Below are positions 1 through 7,734 of a DNA stretch of 64,000 nucleotides, piece by piece; position 1 is the first letter of the stretch, and every line of letters begins with the position of its first letter. This DNA comes from JBHEBG01 sp046557915. Its GTDB lineage: Bacteria; Bacteroidota; Bacteroidia; Flavobacteriales; Flavobacteriaceae. Where the stretch lies: contig NZ_JBHEBG010000001.1 of the NCBI RefSeq assembly GCF_046557915.1, forward strand, positions 1,240,001 through 1,304,000, in the 5' to 3' direction. A program made the translations under genes and the position numbers. Below the pieces are notes generated by a model, which saw only the letters and a program-made list of their open reading frames with translations, did no database searches and was not told where the DNA came from.

Positions 1-1247
1 TGCTCTAAATCCGAAGTCCTTATGTTTCTAGGTAAAATATAGAGGTAACGTAGTGGGTTATCAAAACCTTCACCTGTAGCCAAGACATTGGAAAAATTAT
101 CTCTAATGTAGTTTACTCTAGAATCTACTGTTAATTTTTCGGTGATATTCGCATTAACACGTGCGGTAATACTATGGCGATCCAAATCGTTGCCTGGAAT
201 AATACCTCCAGCATCGGTATAGGTGTACCCCAAATAAACATTGGAATCCTCCTTATTAATGTTTACTGCAAGGTTAGTTGCAATATTATGACCTAAGCGG
301 AAGAAATCCGTTACATTGTCCGATTGCGGAGAAAAAGCATAAGTTCCGCCGAAATCGGCAAAGTTAGTGTCATTGGACCAGTGAGCTACCGGACTGCCGT
401 CTAAACGTGGCCCCCAAGAAGTAGTTGCTGCAGGAGCATAAATACCTGCCGATCCCTGACCAAATTGATCTTGAAATTCTAAAAGATGAATGGCATCTGC
501 GAAAGTAGAGGTAAAACCAATGCTTGTAGAGACACCCTCTGCTGCACCTTTACCTGATTTTGTGGTAATGATAATCGCTCCATTCTGGGCTCTACTACCG
601 TACAAGGCCGCAGCGTTTGCACCTTTTAACACGGAAATATTCTCAATATCGTCCGGGCTAATATTTGAGATGTCTCCGTTCAGCAATATACCGTCCACTA
701 CATATAGTGGTTGGCTACTACCATTGATTGAACGAGCACCCCTCAATAACACTCTGGATGGTGAACCAACACCATTTGATCCGGTAGTAATTGAAAGACC
801 GGCAACCTTACCGCTTAATCCGTTAACTGCGTTAACAGATCTTGCTTGGGTTAACTCTTCCGTATCCACGCTCTGTGTGGCATAGGTCAGCGATTTCTTT
901 TGTCTAGAAATACCAAGTGCCGTAACTACTACTTCATCTAGTTGACTGGCGTCTTCCTGTAAAGTAATGTTGATGGAATCAGAAGATCCGACTGTAGCGG
1001 TTTGGGTCTGTGTACCCAAATAGGAAAATACCAAAACATCCCCTGTTGAGGCCTGAATTGAATAATTTCCGTCGAAATCTGTTTGTGATCCGGTCGTTGT
1101 TCCTTGTATTACCACGTTAACTCCTGGCAGCGGTCCGCCGTCAGCAGCACTAGTAACAACTCCGGTAATCGTCCTACTCTGCCCCATAGCAACAGTGCTA
1201 CCAAGAAGGGCAATAAGCATAATAAAACCATGTAATTTTTTGAACAT
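1..1247 (-). CDS. SusC/RagA-family TonB-linked outer membrane protein, N-terminal part
   Basis: This is the N-terminal part (about 415 codons) of an outer-membrane TonB-dependent transporter that would import oligosaccharides with a SusD partner; the C-terminal barrel lies beyond the window edge. Reading the minus strand from the ATG at 1247 gives a signal peptide ending near AMGQ. A carboxypeptidase-regulatory-like domain follows (ITGVVTSAADGGPLPGVNV, then FSYLGT), then the typical SusC linker LDEVVVTALGI and a plug domain with GLSGKVAGL, VVDGI and ENISVLKGANAAALYGSRA. The GH92 mannosidase lies upstream on the same strand, 235 bp away, so the two may form part of a polysaccharide utilisation locus aimed at mannose-containing glycans (inference). 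The family call is firm; the substrate is not. Confidence 0.93.
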   Translation of the reverse strand, partial: MFKKLHGFIMLIALLGSTVAMGQSRTITGVVTSAADGGPLPGVNVVIQGTTTGSQTDFDGNYSIQASTGDVLVFSYLGTQTQTATVGSSDSINITLQEDASQLDEVVVTALGISRQKKSLTYATQSVDTEELTQARSVNAVNGLSGKVAGLSITTGSNGVGSPSRVLLRGARSINGSSQPLYVVDGILLNGDISNISPDDIENISVLKGANAAALYGSRAQNGAIIITTKSGKGAAEGVSTSIGFTSTFADAIHLLEFQDQFGQGSAGIYAPAATTSWGPRLDGSPVAHWSNDTNFADFGGTYAFSPQSDNVTDFFRLGHNIATNLAVNINKEDSNVYLGYTYTDAGGIIPGNDLDRHSITARVNANITEKLTVDSRVNYIRDNFSNVLATGEGFDNPLRYLYILPRNIRTSDLE

Positions 1248-1482
1248 TTTTCTCGAGTTTAGTTAATTAAATCGTTTGATGATTCAAATTTGTTAGCTTA
1301 GCTAGCTAATTTTAGGATTTGTTAAAATTTTGCAAATGTTTTTCGACCAACAACAGAGCCTAATAGCTGAATGACACATTTTTGGGCGAAACACTTTTTA
1401 TGCACAAATTTTGGTTCCCAAAAGGTACTAAAAATATTAAGAACTACATCGTTGTAGGTTAAGGGTAATAAACATGGCAATA

Positions 1483-3717
1483 TCAATGTTTATTTGGTGT
1501 TGCCGACATTTCAAACATTAAGGTGCCCCCGGCCATGATTTCTTCATGGGTAATATAAGTGCGTTGTAGTGCTTTACCGTTTAATGTTACCGCTGTAACA
1601 TATTTGTTTTCGAAGGAGGTATTAGGTGCGTTTATGGTAAAAGTTTTATTGTCTGGCAGCTTTATAGTCGCTTTGGTAAATATGGGGCTGCCCAATTCAT
1701 ATTCTCCCGATGCAGGGTTCATTGGGTATAGACCTAGGGAACTAAATATGTACCATGCCGACATTTGGCCGCAATCCTCATTGCCGCTAAGACCATCGTA
1801 TTGCGTACTATATTGGGTATTTAAAATTTCCCTGGCCCAATATTGTGCCCTCCAAGGAGTATCTGCCTTGTTGAACATGTAGACAATATGGTGGCTGGGC
1901 TCATTACCATGGGCATATTGTCCAATAAGGCCAGAAATATCTGGGGAAACATTATGCCCCTTAAGCTCCGAACTCTCGGTAAAAAGCTCCTCCAGCATTT
2001 TTGTAAAGGGTGCATTGCCTCCATGTAGGTCTATTAGTCCGGCGACGTCGTGCAGAACGTACCAACTATGCTGCCAGGCGTTGCCTTCGGTATAGTCCGT
2101 ATCATCTATATGGTTGGCCGCTTTAGGATCAAATGGGAGGTGAAATTTTGTGCCATCCGCGGATTTTCCCCGTAAAAACCCTGAATTCTTGTCGAAGAAA
2201 TTCTGGTAAGCTTTAGATCTAGCGCTGAAATAATTAAAATCTTCTTCCTTTTTTAAGTCTTTTGCCATTTGCGCTATACACCAGTCGTTATAGGCATACT
2301 CTAAGCTTATAGACACGGACTGGTCCATTTTATCATACGGTATATAACCAAACTCCTTGTAGAAATTAAGCCCTCTTTCGTCTCCCATAAGGGTTTTTTT
2401 CATGGCGTCATAGGCTTTGTCAATGTCATAATCGCGAATACCTTTTAAATAGGCTTCGGCAATAACGGAGATGGAATGGTAACCGGGCATAGTACCCGTT
2501 TCATTTCCGTGCAACACCCAAACTGGAAGAGCCCCATGTTCGTCGTAATAAACCAACATGGATTGTATCATTTGATTTATTAGCTCGGGGTTCATAATAC
2601 TTAAAAGTGGTGTCTCTGCCCTAAAGATGTCCCATAATGATAGTGTAGAGTACGCTTTCCATCCGTCAGATTTGGCGATTTCATCATTTTGCAGACGAAA
2701 TTGTCCATTGGTATCACTGAACAATACCGGAGCAAGTTGGGTATGATACAAAGCAGTATAAAAAATAGTTTTTAGGGAATCTACTGGTGTTTCTACCTGT
2801 ATATTGGATAACAACTCGTTCCATGTACGCTCCGTTTCCTTCTTTACCGTCTCAAAAGTGAGGTCGCTGCCATAGGCTTTTAAGTTTTCTTGTGCGTTTG
2901 ATACACTTACGGATGACAGTGCCACTTTTATCCCAATAGCATCAGAATTTAACGTATCAAAAAAGAACTGCCCAGATGCCTTAATACCATGGGAGGAAGA
3001 TTTTTCGTTTGGCCCTAGATCGTTGCCCAAAGTAAATTTGGTAATGCTGTCCGAAACTTCAATGGCAAAGAATACCTTCTGGTTTTTTGCCCAGCCCTTA
3101 CTAAACCGATGCCCGGTTATTAGTTTAGGGTTTTGCACTTCTATATAACTTTCTAAAGGAGCATCCCAATTAACGGCGTACCCTAGGTCCAAAATAAACG
3201 AAGGCGCGCTTTTTTCTTTAAAATCGTATTTATGGAAGGCCACATAATCATTGGCCGTTAATGAAACCGTTACTTTGGGGTCATCTAAGAAAACACTGTA
3301 AGATCCCGGTTTGGCACTTTCATTTTCATGGGAAAATTTAGAGGTATACGGCAAACTATCGCGTGTTTTGCCAAAGCGTGATAAATCTACCACTTTGTTG
3401 GTAGGCATTAGCAGAACGTCCGATAAATCGCCTATGCCAGTACCGCTTAAGTGCAATTGGCCAAAACCCGAAATTATGGAATCGGTAATATGGTAACCAG
3501 AGCACCAATCCCATCCTGCGGTTCCGTTGTCCGGACTTGGTTGAACCATTCCGAACGGAGCTGTTGCCCCGGGGAAAGTATGTCCATGACCTCCGGTACC
3601 TATGAAAGGGTCCACATAATCTATCAGCATTGTTTCGGTTAATTTTGGTGTTTCTTCCTTACAAGATTGGAGCAAAGTCAAAAAAAATAAAACGGTATAA
3701 AAGATATAATTTTTCAT
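1483..3717 (-). CDS. GH92 family alpha-mannosidase, lipoprotein
   Basis: A 744-aa exported glycoside hydrolase of family 92, calcium-dependent exo-alpha-mannosidases that trim N-glycans and mannans. The N-terminus is a lipoprotein signal (hydrophobic stretch, then LLQSC), so it is probably anchored in the outer membrane or periplasm. Family landmarks are DPFIGTGGHGHTFPGA near residue 37, TEGNAWQHSWYVLHD near 540 (the segment that carries the general acid in studied members), GNEPSHHIVYMFN near 610 and SGNEDCGQMSAWYIFSSLGL near 645. Length matches the usual 700-780 aa. It is transcribed towards the SusC gene and diverges from the LytS-type kinase gene. Linkage specificity (alpha-1,2, 1,3 or others) cannot be read from this alone. 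Confidence 0.95.
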   Translation of the reverse strand: MKNYIFYTVLFFLTLLQSCKEETPKLTETMLIDYVDPFIGTGGHGHTFPGATAPFGMVQPSPDNGTAGWDWCSGYHITDSIISGFGQLHLSGTGIGDLSDVLLMPTNKVVDLSRFGKTRDSLPYTSKFSHENESAKPGSYSVFLDDPKVTVSLTANDYVAFHKYDFKEKSAPSFILDLGYAVNWDAPLESYIEVQNPKLITGHRFSKGWAKNQKVFFAIEVSDSITKFTLGNDLGPNEKSSSHGIKASGQFFFDTLNSDAIGIKVALSSVSVSNAQENLKAYGSDLTFETVKKETERTWNELLSNIQVETPVDSLKTIFYTALYHTQLAPVLFSDTNGQFRLQNDEIAKSDGWKAYSTLSLWDIFRAETPLLSIMNPELINQMIQSMLVYYDEHGALPVWVLHGNETGTMPGYHSISVIAEAYLKGIRDYDIDKAYDAMKKTLMGDERGLNFYKEFGYIPYDKMDQSVSISLEYAYNDWCIAQMAKDLKKEEDFNYFSARSKAYQNFFDKNSGFLRGKSADGTKFHLPFDPKAANHIDDTDYTEGNAWQHSWYVLHDVAGLIDLHGGNAPFTKMLEELFTESSELKGHNVSPDISGLIGQYAHGNEPSHHIVYMFNKADTPWRAQYWAREILNTQYSTQYDGLSGNEDCGQMSAWYIFSSLGLYPMNPASGEYELGSPIFTKATIKLPDNKTFTINAPNTSFENKYVTAVTLNGKALQRTYITHEEIMAGGTLMFEMSATPNKH

Positions 3718-3879
3718 TTCTTTGATAAGATATTAGTATAATGCTTTAAATTAAAATAGATTTAGGACGTTAAATAGATATTTACAAGTTTTGCAATTAA
3801 AGATGTTATTTGTAATATTTTAGACAGATGACGAAGCATCTACGGCAAACGCCCGTGAAATTGTATAAAACAAACGGAT

Positions 3880-4971
3880 TTGGGTAAAACAAACAATAAG
3901 ATAGAGCAATTTTTGGCCAGCGGACCCGTGAAGAGGTATGTTGTAAACTATAGACATCATATCATTTTTTGGATCGTTTACTTCATATTCAACACGCTAA
4001 GATGGGGAAGCTATTTTGATGACTACGAGTATTCTCTAAAAACCAACATCCTTAGTTTTTCCATTCACATTTCTTTGGCGTATTTCAACATTTACTATTT
4101 AATGCCAAAGTTTGTTTACACCAAAAAATATCTTACCTATACGCTTTGTGTAATGGCCTGTCTTGTGGTGGCACTTGTATTGCGCTTTTACTTAACCTAT
4201 TATTTGGTAAGTACGGACGTTTGGCCCGAAGGACCGGAGTTAATAGACGGAATTACCCTTAATTATGCCGTGCAGATGATGTTGGGAGAGCTTTATGTAA
4301 TGTCTTTCGTAACTGCGATAAAAGTTACTATTGATTGGCTTAGAGAGAACAGTAAGCTTCACGATTTGGAGAAACGCCAACTTATTACAGAGCTAAAGTT
4401 TCTTAGGTCGCAGGTTTCCCCGCACTTTTTCTTCAATACCCTTAACAATATTTATTCGCTTACCTTGGAAAAATCCGATAAGGCCCCGGAAGTAGTATTA
4501 AAGTTATCCGAACTAATGCGATACTTGCTCTACGCTACCCGTAGGCCAAAACAAAATCTTACCAGCGAAATTCACTGTATCCAGAATTATATTGAATTGG
4601 AGAAAATTAGGTTCGATGATTCCTTGGAGGTAAATATGGATATTTCAGGGAATTTGGAAAACGGATCAATTGCCCCTATGCTCTTGATACCACTGGTAGA
4701 AAATTGTTTTAAACATGGAGCGAACAAAAATATCGGTGAAATGAAGATCGATGTTAACGTAATTGTAGACGATGGGATTATGGATTTTAAAATATCGAAC
4801 ACTATTCCAAAAAACCATTTGATGGTGAGGTCCGAAAAAGTTTCTGGGGGAATAGGCCTGTCTAACGTAAGAAAACGGTTAGAGCTTGGTTACTCCTCAG
4901 ATGATTATGATCTTGCCATTTTTGAGGATGACGATAGATTTAATGTAAACCTTAAACTAAAAGTAGAATGA
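3880..4971 (+). CDS. LytS/YehU-type sensor histidine kinase
   Basis: A 363-aa membrane sensor kinase of the His_kinase (PF06580) class, paired with the LytTR regulator downstream. About four membrane segments fall between residues 25 and 145. The phosphoacceptor box SQVSPHFFFNTLNN has its His near residue 182. The ATP-binding part shows LIPLVENCFKHGANKN (Asn near 275) and GGIGLSNVRKRL near 325. There is no extracellular sensor domain, so the membrane part probably senses. The only start that keeps the conserved N-terminus is TTG at 3880; an in-frame TGA lies at 3856. It overlaps the next gene by 4 bases (ATGA), which indicates translational coupling. Divergence from the mannosidase gene hints at control of the sugar locus, but this is inference. 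Confidence 0.93.
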   Translation: MGKTNNKIEQFLASGPVKRYVVNYRHHIIFWIVYFIFNTLRWGSYFDDYEYSLKTNILSFSIHISLAYFNIYYLMPKFVYTKKYLTYTLCVMACLVVALVLRFYLTYYLVSTDVWPEGPELIDGITLNYAVQMMLGELYVMSFVTAIKVTIDWLRENSKLHDLEKRQLITELKFLRSQVSPHFFFNTLNNIYSLTLEKSDKAPEVVLKLSELMRYLLYATRRPKQNLTSEIHCIQNYIELEKIRFDDSLEVNMDISGNLENGSIAPMLLIPLVENCFKHGANKNIGEMKIDVNVIVDDGIMDFKISNTIPKNHLMVRSEKVSGGIGLSNVRKRLELGYSSDDYDLAIFEDDDRFNVNLKLKVE

Positions 4972-5681
4972 CGTTGGATGTTATGATTGTTGATGACGAG
5001 CCCCTTGCAATAAATGTGGTGAAAAACTATGTAGAACAGATAAATGAACTACGGTTGGTCAAAACATTTTCCAATGCGGTACACGCCTCATCTTTTTTAC
5101 AGGATAATAAGGTAGACATCATCTTTTTGGATATAAATATGCCCGTACTTGGCGGGCTCGAATTTTTGGAGAGCCTACCATCTAAGCCTTTCGTTGTAAT
5201 TACTACCGCTCATGAAGAGCATGCGGTAAAGAGTTTTGAACTAGAGGCTATAGATTATCTGGTTAAACCTATCCCTTTTCCAAGGTTCCTAAGGTCCGTG
5301 AACAGGATATTAAATCTTAAAAAACTAGCCGCTAACGATGACGGCCATAGTAAGCAAGAGAAACCAAGTATTTTTGTTAAAGTTGATAAAAAGAAACTGC
5401 AAAAAATATATTTGGATGAAATTCTAGTAATCGAGAGTTTGAAGGACTATATCAGAATTAAAACATCATCGGCCAAGTATATTGTACATCAAACGCTTAC
5501 AAGTTTTACCGAAGAACTACCAGAGGATAGGTTTCTTAGGATTCACCGCTCCTATACCATTGCCGTGGACAAAGTGCAGGTGGTAGAGGGCAACAGTATA
5601 GAAATAGATGGTGTTAGATATACTATTGGCAGAAATCACCTCAATGATGCCAAACAGCGCATTCTAAAAGACAACAAATAG
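4968..5681 (+). CDS. LytTR-family response regulator
   Basis: A 237-aa cytoplasmic response regulator. The receiver domain (residues 1-120) has the acidic pair DD at 9-10, phosphoacceptor Asp near 55 in FLDINMP, the Thr in VVITTAHEE near 80 and the Lys in YLVKPIPF near 100. The LytTR DNA-binding domain (about 130-237) has FVKVDKKKLQKI, ILVIESLKDYIRI and the typical FLRIHRSYTIAVDKV. The gene overlaps the kinase gene by 4 bases and the two clearly form a two-component pair. LytTR proteins usually bind paired direct repeats upstream of target promoters; no such site was identified with confidence here. Confidence 0.95.
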   Translation: MTLDVMIVDDEPLAINVVKNYVEQINELRLVKTFSNAVHASSFLQDNKVDIIFLDINMPVLGGLEFLESLPSKPFVVITTAHEEHAVKSFELEAIDYLVKPIPFPRFLRSVNRILNLKKLAANDDGHSKQEKPSIFVKVDKKKLQKIYLDEILVIESLKDYIRIKTSSAKYIVHQTLTSFTEELPEDRFLRIHRSYTIAVDKVQVVEGNSIEIDGVRYTIGRNHLNDAKQRILKDNK

Positions 5682-5744
5682 TTTTTAGGCGAATTCAAAA
5701 TTTCAGTGCTTTCCCATTTTTTCGAAGAATTTATAGTATACAAA

Positions 5745-5769
5745 AAACCCTTTCCCTATGGGTTTGTTT
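5745..5769 (+). terminator. Probable terminator after the LytS/LytR pair
   Basis: AAACCC at 5745-5750 and GGGTTT at 5760-5765 form a six-pair stem with a nine-base loop, followed by GTTTG. It lies 63 bp after the regulator stop codon. The U-tract is short, so efficiency is uncertain. Confidence 0.45.
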
Positions 5770-5822
5770 GTGGATAATCGATGCAGTTTCGCCTGCTTCA
5801 AAAAAATAAATTGTCCTTAAAT

Positions 5823-5847
5823 GTGACTTTTTTAAAAAAGCTGTGTC
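5823..5847 (+). promoter_or_regulatory. Candidate ECF sigma promoter 1 (GTGAC-N15-GTGTC)
   Basis: GTGAC at 5823-5827 and GTGTC at 5843-5847 are separated by 15 bases, with an AT-rich spacer of T then A runs. The same two blocks with identical spacing stand upstream of the OmpA-family gene, of the ECF sigma gene and of the 1595-aa gene at 37.9 kb. The layout resembles known ECF promoters, whose -35 block often contains AAC and whose -10 block contains CGTC or GTC. No standard gene follows; the site would drive the short transcript that ends at the terminator near 6168. Confidence 0.6.
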
Positions 5848-5873
5848 TTAAGAAGTAAGAGGGCTTAGTAAGA

Positions 5874-5954
5874 ATGAAAAGTCGCAAGATAATTTTGAAA
5901 TCCCTTTTTACAAAATCAAAAAACGAACAACAATATTTTAAAACAATGCCATAA
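5874..5954 (+). CDS. Possible 26-aa small protein
   Basis: ATG at 5874 opens a 26-codon frame, basic and polar (begins MKSRKIILKSLF, ends FKTMP), 26 bases after the -10-like block of the candidate ECF promoter. Its TAA touches the ATG of the next tiny frame. Its only support is its position within the promoter-terminator unit; composition alone would not justify calling it. Confidence 0.2.
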   Translation: MKSRKIILKSLFTKSKNEQQYFKTMP

Positions 5955-6071
5955 ATGAAACAATCGCGGACAATGCTATCTAAACACTATCCTCTTCTTG
6001 TCCGCATCAACCAAAACGACAAAAACATAGCCTTTGTATTTTTTGGCAATACCTCTGAAAGATACTTGTAA
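5955..6071 (+). CDS. Possible 38-aa small protein
   Basis: ATG at 5955 directly follows the stop of the preceding tiny frame and gives 38 residues: a basic start (MKQSRTMLSKHYPLL), then NIAFVFFGNTSERYL. The frame lies inside the candidate ECF-driven transcript and ends 65 bases before the terminator stem. It has no recognisable domain. The tandem arrangement with the frame before it is compatible with a two-peptide mRNA or with a non-coding RNA. Confidence 0.27.
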   Translation: MKQSRTMLSKHYPLLVRINQNDKNIAFVFFGNTSERYL

Positions 6072-6136
6072 CTGTAATTGGTTTGGAGTTTTATAGTTGG
6101 AGAGAAATCTCAGTTTTTGATTGGATTGGTTGATTC

Positions 6137-6168
6137 AGGGCCCTGTTCCAAGGGCCCTTTTCTTTTTT
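6137..6168 (+). terminator. Strong intrinsic terminator
   Basis: AGGGCCC at 6137-6143 pairs with GGGCCCT at 6152-6158 across an eight-base loop, followed by a T-rich run (TTTCTTTTTT). It ends the stretch starting at candidate ECF promoter 1 and insulates the OmpA-family gene downstream, which has its own copy of the promoter motif. Confidence 0.8.
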
Positions 6169-6225
6169 AAAACAGCTAAAATTTATTGGATACCAAGAAA
6201 AGAGTAAAAATAGTTGGCAAAATAA

Positions 6226-6250
6226 GTGACTTATTTTCAATTAATGTGTC
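6226..6250 (+). promoter_or_regulatory. Candidate ECF sigma promoter 2, upstream of the OmpA-family gene
   Basis: GTGAC at 6226-6230 and GTGTC at 6246-6250 have exactly 15 bases between them, and the motif continues TTA as in copy 1. The downstream ATG is at 6305, which leaves a leader of about 45 nt. Confidence 0.6.
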
Positions 6251-6304
6251 TTACTCTATGAAAAACCTATTTATAACAATTAGTGAATATTAAACCATGA
6301 AATC

Positions 6305-7405
6305 ATGACTAGAAAAATGCTATTTTTTTGTGCCTTGGCAGCTGTAACCAGCGCTTCCGCACAAGATTTGCCTACTAACCCCGAGGCAGGTAAATGTTAC
6401 GTGCGATGCACTACACCGGATGTCTACGTAAACGAAACTACTACGGTTACCATAAAACCAGCTTACAAGGTGCTTAAAACCATACCGGCAACGTTTAAGA
6501 CCATAACGGAACGGGTTGTAGTAAAAGAAGAAGGGAAGAAATTAACCGTAGTGCCCGCAAAATGGGGTACGGAAACGGTTACCTATGTGTCCAAAGAAGG
6601 GGGCAATACCTTAAAAGTGATACCCGCCGCCTTTAGGCCAGATTCTGAAACCTTGGAAATTAAACCGGCATTTGCACAATGGGAACTAGGCGGAGCTGCA
6701 CCGGATTGCGCCTCCGGCGATCCAGAAGATTGTAGGTATTGGTGCTACAAAGGCTATCCGGCCGAATATGCTACGGTTGACAAACAAACCATGGTAAAAG
6801 ACGCCTCAACGTTAAAAACACCCTTGGGGTCTAAAAGTTCTAGCTACAAAAAGACGGTACTTTTATCACCTGCAAAAGTTTTAGAGGTGATAATACCAGC
6901 GGAATATAAGGAAATCAAAAAAACAGTTTTGGATAAAGATGCCTATACCGTAGAAGAAGTAATACCCGCGGTTACCAAAACAATAACAAAAGAAGTGCTA
7001 AAAGAAAAAGGCGGACTTACCACTTGGAAAGAGGTAGAATGTAAGTTGGTGGAGTACCAAGTATTACCTATCAACTGGAATTTAAACAGCGCTACTTTAA
7101 CGGCAAAGGCCAAACAAATAATAGACTCTCGATTGATTCCTGTTTTGAGACAAAATGCAGGGGCAAAATTGGAAATAGCTTCACACACGGATGTGAGGGG
7201 AACCATTGCTTCCAACAAAGATCTGTCGGAGCGAAGGGCAAAGGCAGTAGCGGATTATTTAATTGGCCAGGGTGTAAACCCCAGTTTATTGGTGGCCAAC
7301 GGATATGGTGAGTCTCGGGTCAAAAACAGATGTCAAGAAGGTGTTTCCTGTACAGAAAGGGAACATGCCGTTAACAGAAGAACCGAGTTCCGCCTAATCA
7401 ACTAA
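6305..7405 (+). CDS. OmpA-family outer membrane / peptidoglycan-binding protein
   Basis: A 366-aa envelope protein. A signal peptide ends at SASAQ near residue 20. Residues 25-250 carry degenerate repeats built on VIPA/IPA and TITERVVV-like strands together with cysteine pairs (GKCYVRC, CASGDPEDCRYWC). The C-terminal OmpA domain (about 255-366) has the peptidoglycan-binding signature IASHTDVRG, LSERRAKAVADYLI and GYGES, ending NRRTEFRLIN. Two further Cys lie in CQEGVSC. The candidate ECF promoter upstream and the neighbouring sigma gene and MscS channel suggest an envelope- or osmotic-stress role (inference). Family assignment is firm; what the repeat region binds is unknown. Confidence 0.9.
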   Translation: MTRKMLFFCALAAVTSASAQDLPTNPEAGKCYVRCTTPDVYVNETTTVTIKPAYKVLKTIPATFKTITERVVVKEEGKKLTVVPAKWGTETVTYVSKEGGNTLKVIPAAFRPDSETLEIKPAFAQWELGGAAPDCASGDPEDCRYWCYKGYPAEYATVDKQTMVKDASTLKTPLGSKSSSYKKTVLLSPAKVLEVIIPAEYKEIKKTVLDKDAYTVEEVIPAVTKTITKEVLKEKGGLTTWKEVECKLVEYQVLPINWNLNSATLTAKAKQIIDSRLIPVLRQNAGAKLEIASHTDVRGTIASNKDLSERRAKAVADYLIGQGVNPSLLVANGYGESRVKNRCQEGVSCTEREHAVNRRTEFRLIN

Positions 7406-7413
7406 AACATGGT

Positions 7414-7450
7414 AAAGACTTTTTCTAGTCCCACGCTAAGGAAAGTCTTT
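7414..7450 (+). terminator. Possible terminator after the OmpA-family gene
   Basis: AAAGACTTT at 7414-7422 is complementary to AAAGTCTTT at 7442-7450, a nine-pair stem with a 19-base loop, beginning eight bases after the stop codon and followed by GCTTTTG. The long loop makes it weaker than the second hairpin at 7590. Confidence 0.45.
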
Positions 7451-7589
7451 GCTTTTGATTGGGTAAAAAGTTGGGTGTATTCATTGTTCCGATGAACGCC
7501 CAACCTATTTTTTTAGAGGATAAATGCCTGATATTTAACAGTAAAGTGTTAAATTTGAAAGTATTATCCCACCTTTTTTTATTCGAGAA

Positions 7590-7620
7590 CCCTAACTTGA
7601 TTGTGAGTTAGGGCTTTTTA
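7590..7620 (+). terminator. Intrinsic terminator before the sigma gene
   Basis: CCCTAACT at 7590-7597 pairs with AGTTAGGG at 7606-7613 across an eight-base loop and is followed by CTTTTTATTT. It separates the OmpA-family unit from the sigma factor unit, which begins with its own promoter motif 59 bases downstream. Confidence 0.75.
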
Positions 7621-7678
7621 TTTAGTTATCATCCCGATTGACATTTTTCCCCTGTACAGAATTAATTAGACGTAAAAA

Positions 7679-7703
7679 GTGACTTTTTAAGAAAAGCCGT
7701 GTC
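7679..7703 (+). promoter_or_regulatory. Candidate ECF sigma promoter 3, upstream of the sigma gene
   Basis: GTGAC at 7679-7683 and GTGTC at 7699-7703 have 15 bases between them. The site lies at the very start of the sigma gene, as expected for an autoregulated ECF factor. The GTG of the -10-like block coincides with the farthest-upstream possible start codon of the sigma reading frame, so translation should begin further downstream. Confidence 0.6.
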
Positions 7704-7734
7704 TCATTTAGTAAACAGTCGGTCCAATTCAAAG

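Larger units (their letters stand above)
5855..6168 (+). ncRNA. Candidate short transcript (sRNA or small-protein mRNA) in the ECF regulon
   Basis: A candidate ECF promoter at 5823-5847 points into this stretch and a strong intrinsic terminator closes it at 6137-6168, defining a transcript of roughly 310 nt without a conventional gene. It holds two tiny back-to-back reading frames (5874-5954 and 5955-6071), which could be translated or incidental. Both ends are visible in the sequence; the existence of the RNA is inference. Confidence 0.4.
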
